Shown here piece after piece: positions 23,503 through 35,200 of a stretch of DNA of 64,000 nucleotides. A program made the position numbers and the translations under genes. The first letter of the stretch is position 1. Every line of letters begins with the position of its first letter. The stretch lies in NCBI GenBank assembly GCA_947623455.1, contig OX392540.1, forward strand, positions 6,527,432 to 6,591,431. Reading direction: 5' to 3'. The notes beneath the pieces were generated by a model that saw only the letters and a program-made list of their open reading frames with translations, made no database searches and was not told where the DNA came from. This DNA comes from Mimachlamys varia. Its lineage: Eukaryota; Mollusca; Bivalvia; Pectinida; Pectinidae.

Positions 23503-24334
23503 GTGAGTTGGGATTACTGCCTGAGGCTGTATTTAATTGACGCTTGTCGTAATATCCTCAATTCTTGTCATAATATAAAAATTCTTGTCGTAATATAACC
23601 ACGGTGGTATGAATCTCCTAATTTAATCAAGATATAACTGCGCTAGTCAAAGTACACTCGTCATTATCATAATATAACGACTTATGTCAAGATATAATCG
23701 GCGTTTATAAGAAAAATCCTGATGTCGGCGAGTACATCACGATAAATAGGGTTACCAGTGTAATATGTCCTGTCATTTTTGGTGGGCGTATAAAAATAGC
23801 CATCCTGTATTTCCTGCATGTAAAACTGGACAGTGAACATTTCAACTGACATTGTGACTGGTTCTAACATAATTCATTATTCACAGCAATGACAAGCCAA
23901 GAATTTAAGCGATAATTGTATCAATTGTAAAAGATTTTCCTGGTGCTCTCCCATTGTTGTTTGGTAATGTACAGGATAAAAAGGATCACAGACCAATAAT
24001 CCCGGTCCTGGAAAAAAACAACAATTTAGCTGTGTATGAATAAAAGCAACGGACTGATACTTTGGTGAGGGAAAAAAGGAAAACAGAAAACAAGACACCA
24101 GAAAGTGAAGAGTTCTGACCCCTGACACCATCAATACTGACCTGTATACTGCCTCTGAACTACGAACTCTGCCCTATGACCCCTCACTGACCCCAAGCCG
24201 GCCAGTTGTAGAGTCCTCAAGATTAAACTCCATGATATTTTTTTGTGTGACCTCGACCTGGGAATGGACATGTTAGTAGGATTAGTAGGGGTCAAGAGGT
24301 CATCAGGTGCAAAACGAACCTGAAGATATCGCTT
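23503..24334. other. Non-coding
   Basis: No gene recognised. Near 23540-23700 short related phrases (cttgtcgtaatat, cttgtcataatat, atgtcaagatataa) form a weak degenerate repeat. Confidence 0.45.
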
Positions 24335-24665
24335 TTTATCTTCTAATATTTCCCACTAAACAATAAAGTTCAATGTTTTAATATCTTCTAATATTTCCCA
24401 CTAAACAATAAAGTTCAATGTTTTAATATCTTCTAATATTTCCCACTAAACAAAAAGTTCAATGTTTTAATATCTTCTCATATTTCCCACTAAACAAAAA
24501 AGTTCAATGTTTTAATATCTTCTAATATGTCCCACTAAACAAAAAAGTTCAATGTTTTAATATCTTCCAATATCTCCGACTAAACAAAAAAGTTCAATGT
24601 TTTAATATCTTCCAATATCTCCCACTAAGTAGTAATATCTTCTTATATCTCCCACTAAAAGTTCA
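24335..24665. repeat. Minisatellite, about 45-bp unit, seven copies
   Basis: The unit is built of 'tatcttctaatatttcccac', 'taaacaataaagttcaatg' and ttttaa. The last copies are shorter and more diverged. Confidence 0.85.
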
Positions 24666-25069
24666 ATGTTTTAATTTCCTTTACTTCAAGTACTGGTAAC
24701 ATTATTTCACTCATCTGATAATTTGTAATATTTCTTCCATTTTTCTCACAAATTGAAAATTTCCTTTCAAATTAAAGTTCACAGAGTTTTGATATTTATG
24801 AAATTGGATTTATTGGTATTTTTGAAGCTTTTGTTACCTGCAATTTAAAAGAAGAAAAAAAATTACCTTACTTTCACTTAAGGTAAAACATGATATTTTT
24901 CCACCAGTTAGACAACATTTAGAAAGATATTCTCTGACACCATTTATGAAATATGTTTACTTAAGACAGGAAAGGTTTCCATCCACAACAAAACGGAATA
25001 AAGACACAATAAACAACCCCATTCCACATCAATCTAATTAAATAACAGAAACAAGGAAGCAAAACCCTT
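24666..25069. other. Non-coding AT-rich stretch beyond the scribble 3' end
   Basis: I see nothing specific. It could be distal 3' UTR or intergenic. Confidence 0.4.
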
Positions 25070-25785
25070 CTTTATAAGTGGACAAAATGGATTTCTTATC
25101 GAGAAACTTGCTTATAAGTGGACAAAATGGATTTCATATCGAGAAACTTTTTATAAGTGGACAAAATGAATTTCATATGGAGACACTTTTTATAAGTGGA
25201 CAAAATGGATTTCTTATCGAGAAACTTCTTTTTAAGTGGACAAAATGGATTTCTTATCGAGAAACTTCTTTTTAAGTGGACAAAATGGATTTCATATCAA
25301 GAAACTTCTTTATTAGTGGACAAAATGGATTTCTTATCGAGAAACTTCTTTTTAAGTGGACAAAATGGATTTCATATCAAGAAACTTCTTTGTTAGTGGA
25401 CAAAATGGATTTCTTATCAAGAAACTTCTTTATTAGTGGACAAAATGGATTTCATATCAAGAAACTTCTTTATTAGTGGACAAAATGAATTTCATATCAA
25501 GAAACTTCTTTATTAGTGGACAAAATGAATTTCATATCGAGAAACTTGTTTATAAGTGGACAAATGGATTTCTTATCAAGAAACTTTTTATAAGTGGACA
25601 AAATGGATTTCTTATCAAGAAACTTTTTATAAGTGGACAAAATGGATTTCTTATCAAGAAACTTTTTATAAGTGGACCAAATGGATTTCATATCGAGAAA
25701 CTTCTATATAAGTGGACCAAATGGATTTCATATCGAGAAAATTTTTATTAGTGGACCAAATGGGTTTCAAATTGAGAAACTTATT
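25070..25785. repeat. Minisatellite, 40-bp unit, about 18 copies
   Basis: The unit is gtggacaaaatggatttctt followed by atcgagaaacttctttttaa with variants. The 40-bp period shifts frame each copy, so the overlapping frames of about 66-90 codons are artefacts. On the minus strand several units read CCACTAATAAAG, supplying AATAAA downstream of the scribble stop codon. Confidence 0.9.
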
Positions 25786-26023
25786 TCCTAAAACAGAAGA
25801 CACTATGTAATTGCAGTAGTTGCTTGTAGCACAAGGCCCTGGCCTAGAGGAGCTGAAATTTTCTAATAAAATATGAAATTCTTTGAAAACAAACACTACA
25901 AAAGACTAAGACTTCATCTATGGAATCTTGAGAAAAAAATTCGTGACGGATAATTAAGCAAACAATGGTTTTTATCTAAGATAAGTGAATACCTGAAAAA
26001 GATGGCATATTCTGCAGTGCCTG

Positions 26024-26206
26024 TTACAGCCTTGGCAATAGGAACCCTGGTACTTTAAAACATTGATGAAGGGTTAAGGTTGTGTTGGTATTGGTGATCG
26101 CTATGATCTCTGTGCCGTAAACAGTGTTGGTGATGATCTTGTGTGTGAGGGGGGAACTCCCTGTGCTATTGATAATGACTGCTGTGAATAACTTTGGTGG
26201 TGCTTG
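26024..26206 (-). CDS. scrib: scrib exon 19: terminal coding exon
   Basis: 60 codons and TAA, phase 0, acceptor CTTACACACACAAAAG. QAPPKLFTAVIINSTGSSPL then a Thr/Asn-rich stretch, ending CFKVPGFLLPRL. It completes a frame divisible by three with the other 18 exons. The ending does not resemble a vertebrate SCRIB C-terminus, so this exon is the least certain of the set. Confidence 0.5.
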   Translation of the reverse strand, partial: QAPPKLFTAVIINSTGSSPLTHKIITNTVYGTEIIAITNTNTTLTLHQCFKVPGFLLPRL

Positions 26207-29200
26207 CTTTTGTGTGTGTAAGAAGAAAGGAATTTCGCACACAAATCGATCTATTTAACTGAACTTGTTGGAGTTTACCTTGTAATTTATGATGCATTTG
26301 GACAGAATTTTCGCAAAGAGATGATTTTCTCTGCTAGTTATTTTATTTTTTTTTGTGAGAGGAAGTTGGATGGAGTTAAACCCCAAATAAATCCTAAATT
26401 GTTGGCAAGTTTTTCTGATTATGAACTATCCTAGTTCCAAGTTGGTCTGAACTTACAGCTAAAAATGAAGTATGAAGATTATTTACTGTTAAAAGACTTC
26501 AATTTATCATGGAGGCAGTCCTCCTTGGTGATCCAAGGGTTATGCCCCCTTTTCTCTCTGCACCATTTGAATATATCATAGCCGAGTCGAAAGCATGCAG
26601 GTAGCTATTGGATGAGTCTCGGGTAAACATAATCTGACCAATCACTGAGGCCGATACATGTCCTTTATTGAAGAAAGGGAAGTGAAAACCATCTTAAAAT
26701 ATTTAATATTTTCAATAACCAATCGAGAAGTATAAAATTCAACCATTAAATTTGCTTTGACATATTCTAGAGATGCAGAGAGTGAAGGTAAATCAAGGAT
26801 CGGTGACAGTATACCTCGATATACAATAACACAACAGTCCTACATTACAACAGCCCAGTCATCCTCGTGTATCCCAAATACCCAACGAAAATTGACAACA
26901 GAAACCGGCAAAACAGGAGATACAGCAGACACAAGCAAGGGGAGACAACAAGGTCAGGCGAATAGGTCCCGCTGACCTCGGACCCAAATACTTGTAACAA
27001 GCAAAAGGAAAAGCAGAAGTGAAAACACCACCTATATACAGTCCCACTTCTCGTGAACAGGCAAAATGAAAACGATACCTCGTGTTCAATAATTTTCTCT
27101 ACAACTTGAATCGTACGAAAGGATGTTTTCCCGGTAGTCTCATCCTGAACAGCAATTGTTTTTTGACTGACAGATTCATCCAATAACCGGGACGATTCCT
27201 TTACTGATTTGCCACCCTCGACTCGACTCAAAGTCAGGACTTTGTCCCCACCACAGTGGGGCTGCGTAAATATGAAAACGACAGTATCAACTTGAATTCA
27301 ACTCTTCAATATAGTTTTCATTAAAAAAAGTGGTCCCCCCCCCCCCCCCCCCCATATTTAAAAAAAAAAAAAAAAAAAAATGCACATGTCAAAAACACTC
27401 AGTCTATTAGTGAACGTATTCCATTATGAAGTGAATTGGCGGCCATTTCACATTTTAGAACTATGTTGTAAATTGAGATAAGAGAAGGTATATATCCTTC
27501 CCTACCCCTAACTCCCTTCATAAACCCATGTACGAACTAATACAGCTTAAAATAGAAAAGTAACACACACTCTCTGTGGAAATGTTTGGACAGGGCAATA
27601 ACACTATAATGGTCTAATATATAGTCAGCATCCAAAACCAGGTCCGGCAAAACCACAAACTTGCGGGTAATATGCAAATTGGCATATTGTACATCAATTG
27701 GGGTATGGATTTGTTACTAAAAATAGTCAAAAGTCACTGTAAACTTCATTTTTTCAATATTTCTGTTAAAGTCATATTTATTTAGGGCATAAAACATTAA
27801 ACAAATACAAAAATTGAATTTTATTTGTGTGCAGAAAATGACCAAAAACAGATTCAACACTTCCGGTCGTTTGGCTTATATTACAATCATTATGGTAGAG
27901 TAACGATAGTTTCTAAGTAATCACATTAAACATCTTCCGGCAAAATTTTAATATTTTTTTTTGGTCAAAAATTAACGTGACTTGGACAGAAAAATTGAAA
28001 AGATGAGTTTGAAGTGCTTTTAGCTATTTTTAGTAACAAATCCATACCCTGATTGGCGTATAATAGGCCGACTTGCATGTTATATTTTCTCTCCCAGATT
28101 ACAGTTTCTCTGCATAGTTTGTGTCAAGATTTATGATGGAGCCTCTTGTTATTGTCTGTAACTGGTAAACACACAGCATTTTGATATTGTGTTACAATTG
28201 TCAGTTTTCAAGATGGCCGGCCCCGGCACAAAACCCCACGTTATTCTACTAGACGGAAAGCAATTTTGGTTACCACGGTGACTTACCTGCTCGCCGTTAT
28301 GACTTATTGGACCATCAGCCTTATCAGCATCTGAAACACACAGGAAAAGTGTCTGTCATCAAAATCGTATTCCTATATACATGCCTACCAAAGATCTCGC
28401 TTTCAGAAATCAGAAATCACTGATGGTGTACATCAAATCACATCTTATTTATCTACAATCTCCTTCTGGGGAAAATATAGTTGAACCTCGTTGGGACCGT
28501 GGGAAAACCTCTGAATTATCCAAGTATTCGAGTTATGGGAATTAAATTATTATGTGCAAGTTTAGCATGGACCAACTAAATACTTCATGTTAAATGGGGT
28601 CTTCGGGCAGATGAGCTAAAAAGAAAAGCAATTTCACAGACAGTATTGATTTTCTGACAGTATTGCTTTTCTGATTTCATGCTATCAGACAAGCATGCTG
28701 GACATTGCAAACAAAGATGAACTAAAATGTGGCTTTGTAAACGAAGTGTGTAACTGTGAGTAAGCCCAGTGATGACAGCCTACCTCCACTAGTTGTGAGT
28801 TCATGGTGCATCTCTTGTGCTCGGGCGATCACAGCCTGCGCTTTCATTGCGTCTTCTTCTAACGACTTCATCCTACAAGCACACACAGCGACAGCCAAGT
28901 CATCATGCAGCTTAACACTATCAAGTCTATAATCCCCCCACAAACACTTACAATTTGGCCAGGAGTTGTTGTCCGATCATTACTGATCTTTCTTCTATAA
29001 ATGGCCGTGGCAGTTACTCGGCCCCCAGTGGTAGTCTGTGTCACTGATCATATAACATCTACATTGATGTACTACCAATATTTGAGGCAGGCATATCATT
29101 CTACATATTTTCAGTGACTTTATTAAGATCATTTTTATTTTTTAATTCATCTAAAAGTTTTTAGTATGGCCTAATCTGACCAGAGCTTATGATTAAATCT

Positions 29201-32200
29201 CATGCTTTTTTAAAAATCGGTTTAGATATTATCTGCTTTGAAGTTAGTAGAGAATTTGAGAAAGAGAAGGAAATCAAGGAAGATAACTCAAACAAAACCA
29301 TGGGAATCAAAATGCTTAAGAAATTGATTAGTACATAAGATGGTTTCACTCAGAAATACTCAGATTTATTAAAATGTTTTATCTTCAATAAACACAGGAT
29401 TAGCAATTTTGTTTTGATCAAATCAAGATAATTCCCTACTCTGCCTATATAAAAACCACACCTCCTAAATCAAATGTTTAAAAAATATTCATTCTATGGA
29501 ACTTTTCTAACTCAAAGTTGATAAACCAGGAACCCTGAAATCAAGATCTTCATCTTTCCCAAAAATGCATCATCAGGAATTGAACAAATTAGTCAGAAGG
29601 TGCAACTGCTCTACATGTGCTTGACACTAGAAATACAACATGTTGTTAGATGTCTCCAGCTAGCCTACACATTGAAACTACGACACAGAAATAAACAAAC
29701 ACATTGAACATTGAGATCCCACATAGAAGTGAACAACTAAGTTTCACAGAAATCCACGAAAATATTCAAAGTTTTATCAAGTTTGCTCGAACAGTTCAAG
29801 GGGGAAAAAATCCACGAAAATATTCAAAGTTTTATCAAGTTTGCTCCAACAGTTCAAGAGGAAAAAATCCACGAAAATATTCAAAGTTTTATCAAGTTTG
29901 CTTCAACAGTTCAAGAGGAAAAGCATAGACATTCAGATATACCTTGAAATATAGAAACAATACACTCTTGACCAGTGGTAAAGTGTGAACAATTCAATTA
30001 TAAAGAATCTGTCAAAGGAGCCGCACATTGCCCGCTAATAGTTAAACATTCACCACAAGCCCCAAAGAATAATCACATATACCAAACCCTGAACAGTAAG
30101 CAATATTTACTGAGCCCCAGGTGCCCTGAAAGCTCAACATTTATTCGAGCCCCAGCAAACTTTATTTTATGCAGCATTAATTAATCCTGAATTTACTGAG
30201 CCCCGAATCAACTTTACAGTAAACCTTATCTACAGTAAACCTGAGCCATACTTTTACTTCAGTATATGTCGGGAATCTGAAGTGGGCCACCTGTTACTAT
30301 ACCTTTACCCATTCCATTTTATGCCACATACACATGTACCACAGCCACAGGTAATACGCGTCACATTTACCCAACCCCACATGTACTAAAACCACGGGCC
30401 ACACACCTAGCCTTGCGCCATGCTGCCCGTTTCTCCGCCTGAAGCTGGCGTTCCTCAGCAGGTGAGACAGGGTCCCCAGCGGGTCCCACCGACCCCTCAG
30501 CTGCCAGTCGGTCTTGCATACGTTTCTCGGCCTTTGCGGTACGCACCACACTGCCGCTAGGACTGGGAGAGACAAACAGGATACAATCAAAGACTAGACA
30601 CATGCTGCAGGCAAGCAGACGACAGCCTTGTACAGGTTAATATACAGCACAAACAACGGTCTCACAAGCAGACGACAGCCTTGTACAGGTTATACAACAC
30701 AAACAACGGTCTCACAAAAGCACATACAATAGGCTCACACAACATGCAGAGTTCGTTCAAGGAGTTTCTTACAGTTACAAATACAAACGTAAAGTAAAAC
30801 CTGGTCAACTCCAACTTGGCAAGAGCAGGAGATTGTTTATTGTGAGGGTATTCATTACTTATAAGCAAACATCATGTTAGATTTGACACAATTTCTTTTC
30901 TACTTCACTAGTTCAGAGTCATGATGGTTTTTTATTAACTGAATTCAAAATTTTGACGAGATTTCGCCTAGAATGAACTCTGCGCATTTATTCATGCCAA
31001 GTACATATAGAAGACATATATATACTGCTACACATCCCTTCACATATGCTACCTTACATGTTATTTTCGAGATGTATGTGAGAGTTATTCCCCATGTTTC
31101 ATCAATTAAAGGTTACCAACCAATGAAAAAGAAAATTACAAAAATGATGGAGAACTATCTTGTATCATACACACAATCATCTTTATTTTTTGACCTTGTT
31201 GATTTAAATGCTCTTCAGTTTTCTTCTTGAGGAACTACTTTAAAGAGATATAAGTAAGGTAGCGATATCACACTGTCACTTATATTTTACAAGACCATTT
31301 TACATTTTTGATTTTTAAATTCCAGATTTTCTGACTTCTTCTAAACATAGTGGCAATTTATGTCTTGGTACAATATAAGTAACATGTTTGAGATGTGTCC
31401 ACACAACAGAGCGGCACGTGTCTATACATACATACACAACAACATATGTTAAAGGCCCAATATACGTAACTTTCGGCAAAACTTGAAGTGAAAATCAAAC
31501 CTAATAACTTATCATATTTATAGATTTAGTTAAGATTAACTGATATCAGCAATATTCAAGATGAATTCTTACGCGGTTATCAGTACAGCAGCAGTTGAAA
31601 CTCGTATTTGTAAACACTCGTCCATTTTGAACTGTCTTCTACCTTCTGTTTGTTGTTGAAGTGGGCCACACCTGAATTATTTTCGGTTCTTTGGATATTT
31701 CTGTCAAGATTTTCTTGTTAGTTACTGCTCAGGTTTACTTAATTTTAGGCTTATTTTTGCATGGTTATCAACTGGATTTTTTTCCAGAATTATTCAGAAT
31801 CACGAAAAAATTCCAGAAGTTACGTATATTGGGCCTTTAATACATCAGGATAGTGAAGCTGGATCCACCCCTCCTTGGTGATTATCTTTGTTAAGTCCAC
31901 ACGAGACATCAATGATTATCTTTGTTAAGTCCACACGAGACACAAATAACTCCCTTTGGAGCTCATTCCCACCTGCTATGCTCTACTTTAAGAGTTTGAC
32001 TTCTATACCAACTTTGAAGTAATGCAGTGACTAGACTACAGGTAATGATGAGTCGTTATTGACTTCTATATATATTCACACTAATCACAAACTTATCACA
32101 AACTAGACATGTCTGTGAGACATAAATGCCCCCGCTCCCAGCTGGTTACATTACCATGGGACGGAACGGGACGGACATGGGTAACACTATATGCCCCCCA

Positions 32201-35200
32201 TTTCATGGCAGGGGCATACAAATATTTTGATGAGTCAGAAGTCACCCACAATGAATAAGCCCTTGATGTCTCTTGACCGAACATTTAATTTGTCTCTTGA
32301 CCTAACATTTGAATTCACTATTACCCAGTAAGTGCTATTTCATTCTAAAAGACTGCAAGCGTCTGCCTGAATGCAGTTCAATAAAATTGTTACAGCACCA
32401 TTTTGGTGCAAGAGTTCAATTTGGCAATATTATGAAATTCAGAATGGGACAATAAACAATAAACATTCAGCATATGTTTTTAAAAAATATTGTAGAGTGC
32501 CCTCACAAAATAAATCTTTTGAATGTAAACATTTTGCTCCACAAGATTTTCTGTGTAACAGTTCCCCAAATCACCAATACATTATAGGAACTTCACAGTA
32601 CATATACACAATCAAAACTGCCATAAATATATATATTTACAGTCTACACTGACATTCACTCGATAACCTTTACTCAACAGACTATCATTATCACTGCATA
32701 ACTGTAGTCTAACACGTGACAAATTTCTATGACGTCGACAACAATTCATGTGGGCGGAGCTATGCAAATCCTACAGTTTGAAACACAATTGTGTGACGTC
32801 ACCAACAATTAACGAAGGCGGAGCTTGAAAATTTCATGCTGTTACATTTATTGAAACATTCCCACGTTTATTAGTTTTGAAATGAAATCTGTGTCCGAAG
32901 ATTTGACAATAATGAACAAAATAGTTACGAACATTTCACAGAAAGATACTGTAAATATAAGGATTAACTTTCTATTTTGTTTAGGTTATCGGGGGATAAC
33001 TACAATGGAAAAAGGGTAAATTATACATAACCGGCTTTGTCGGTTATTGAATTTACCCGTTTTCCATTGTAGTTATCCCCCGATAACCTAAACAAAATAG
33101 AAAGTTAATCCTTAAATAAGTGGGACAACTAATCTACAAATAATATTGTATAAAGTTAAAAAAAAGTTCTCATTCTAAAAAGCAGGAGAATTCAAAAGTA
33201 TCTAATGAACCTGACTACATGTTAGCAGGCAGAGACACGACCATGCTGTGTCAGCACACCCAGGTCCACAGTCAAGTACCAGGTCCATAGTCAAGTACCA
33301 GGTCCACAGTCAAGTACCAGGTCCACAGTCAAGTACCAGGTCCACAGTCAAGTACCAGGTCCAAAGTCAAGTACCAGGTCCACAGTCAAGTACCAGGTCC
33401 ACAGTCAAGTACCAGGTCCACAGTCAAGTACCAGGTCCACAGTCAAGTACCAGGTCCACAGTCAAGTACCAGGTCCACAGTCAAGTACCAGGTCCACAGT
33501 CAAGTACCAGGTCCAAAGTCAAGTACCAGGTCCACAGTCAAGTACCAGGTCCACAGTCAAGTACCAGGTCCACAGTCAAGTACCAGGTCCAAAGTCAAGT
33601 ACCAGGTCCACAGTCAAGTACCAGGTCCATAGTCAAGTACCAGGTCCATAGTCAAGTACCAGGTCCACAGTCAAGTACCAGGTCCACAGTCAAGTACCAG
33701 GTCCACAGTCAAGTACCAGGTCCATAGTCAAGTACCAGGTCCACAGTCAAGTACCAGGTCCACAGTCAAGTACCAGGTCCAAAGTCAAGTACCAGGTCCA
33801 CAGTCAAGTACCAGGTCCATAGTCAAGTACCAGGTCCATAGTCAAGTACCAGGTCCACAGTCAAGTACCAGGTCCACAGTCAAGTACCAGGTCCAAAGTC
33901 AAGTACCAGGTCCACAGTCAAGTACCAGGTCCACAGTCAAGTACCAGGTCCACAGTCAAGTACCAGGTCCACAGTCAAGTCAAACCTCACAACATTTATT
34001 ACAACAATGATTACAACAATTAAGTGTTTTGTTAATTACCTGAACTGCAAACTGCCAGTCACAAGTTGGCATGTTGGGGAAAATTGTAAGTATAAGTTTG
34101 GGTCAATTTTATGTAATACAACAAATACATTACCTTAGACCTGTATACTCTTATCATTTCATTCAAAACTTCTATCCAGTTTTAACTATTTTAGTGATAT
34201 CAACAGAACTTTGAGGGTGTCGTGTCCTTCAGACAGATGAGGTCTCGACCCTCAAACTCGTGACTATTGCAAGCTTCAATATAAAGACCTCAGGGATCTG
34301 TGTTCACGATACATAGAGACTACTTATTTTATACATTGTCTTACTTAAAATAATTCAACAAGGTCCAGTCTGTATACATGTAAGATACATTTAACCATTA
34401 CTTAGTTAATCATACATGCAAATATAAACCTCACTTTACGGCTGTACCAACACCACCTTAACCCCATCCGTACACATGCAACATCCCCCCTCAATATCTG
34501 TAGACACCATGAAAAGCAAACTCAATGCAGAAATCTGATGGCAAATCATATATTGGAGCAGCTATATATGACTGGCTGATATTTCGATGGCAGTGGGGAG
34601 CTTTATTATTGGCTGTTATTAATTGTAGGTTCATTGTGGGATGTATTTTTGATTGGCCGATACCTAGATGACAGTGAGGGAGTGTGGTTTGATTGGCTGA
34701 TATAAATAGTAGGACGATAGCAGGATAGCGATCTGATTGGCTGATACTATGAGGCGAGTGCTGCTTGATTGGTCAATATTTTCGGTATGCTGATAGCAGG
34801 ATAGCAATCTGATTGGCCGATACCTAGGGAGTGGGGGAGTGGTTTGATTGGCTGATAGCAGGATAGCAACCTGATTGGCTGAGCCTTGATGACAGTTGTG
34901 TAGCTTTATGATTTGTCGATATTACAGGTAGGTTGACAGCAGGAAAATGTTTTGACTGGCTGATATTTTGATGACAATGGGGTAGCTATTTGATTTGCTG
35001 ATGTTGAAATGAAGGAAGGAATTATCTGGCTTTGGATGAGAAGTGATGATGATCTTTAAGGATAAGTGAGATGTAATTCAAGCAAACAAGTTATAAATCT
35101 TATACCGAGAGTACGGCCGAGGGAACAGTAGTGACGACTTAAAGGGTGTCGGCCTGAAACGAACAATTAACGTATAAACATCTTAACGACACTGAATTGC

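Noticed and set aside
26845..27231. 128-codon minus-strand frame through scrib exon 18
   Set aside because: Only the first part is coding-like; past EHE the frame becomes Cys/Phe-rich and unlike the rest, so I end the exon at GTATCG.
33248..33727. 159-codon plus-strand frame of PGPQSSTRS-type repeats
   Set aside because: It is the 19-bp minisatellite read in frame; the period is not a multiple of three and the frame has no start context or splice sites.
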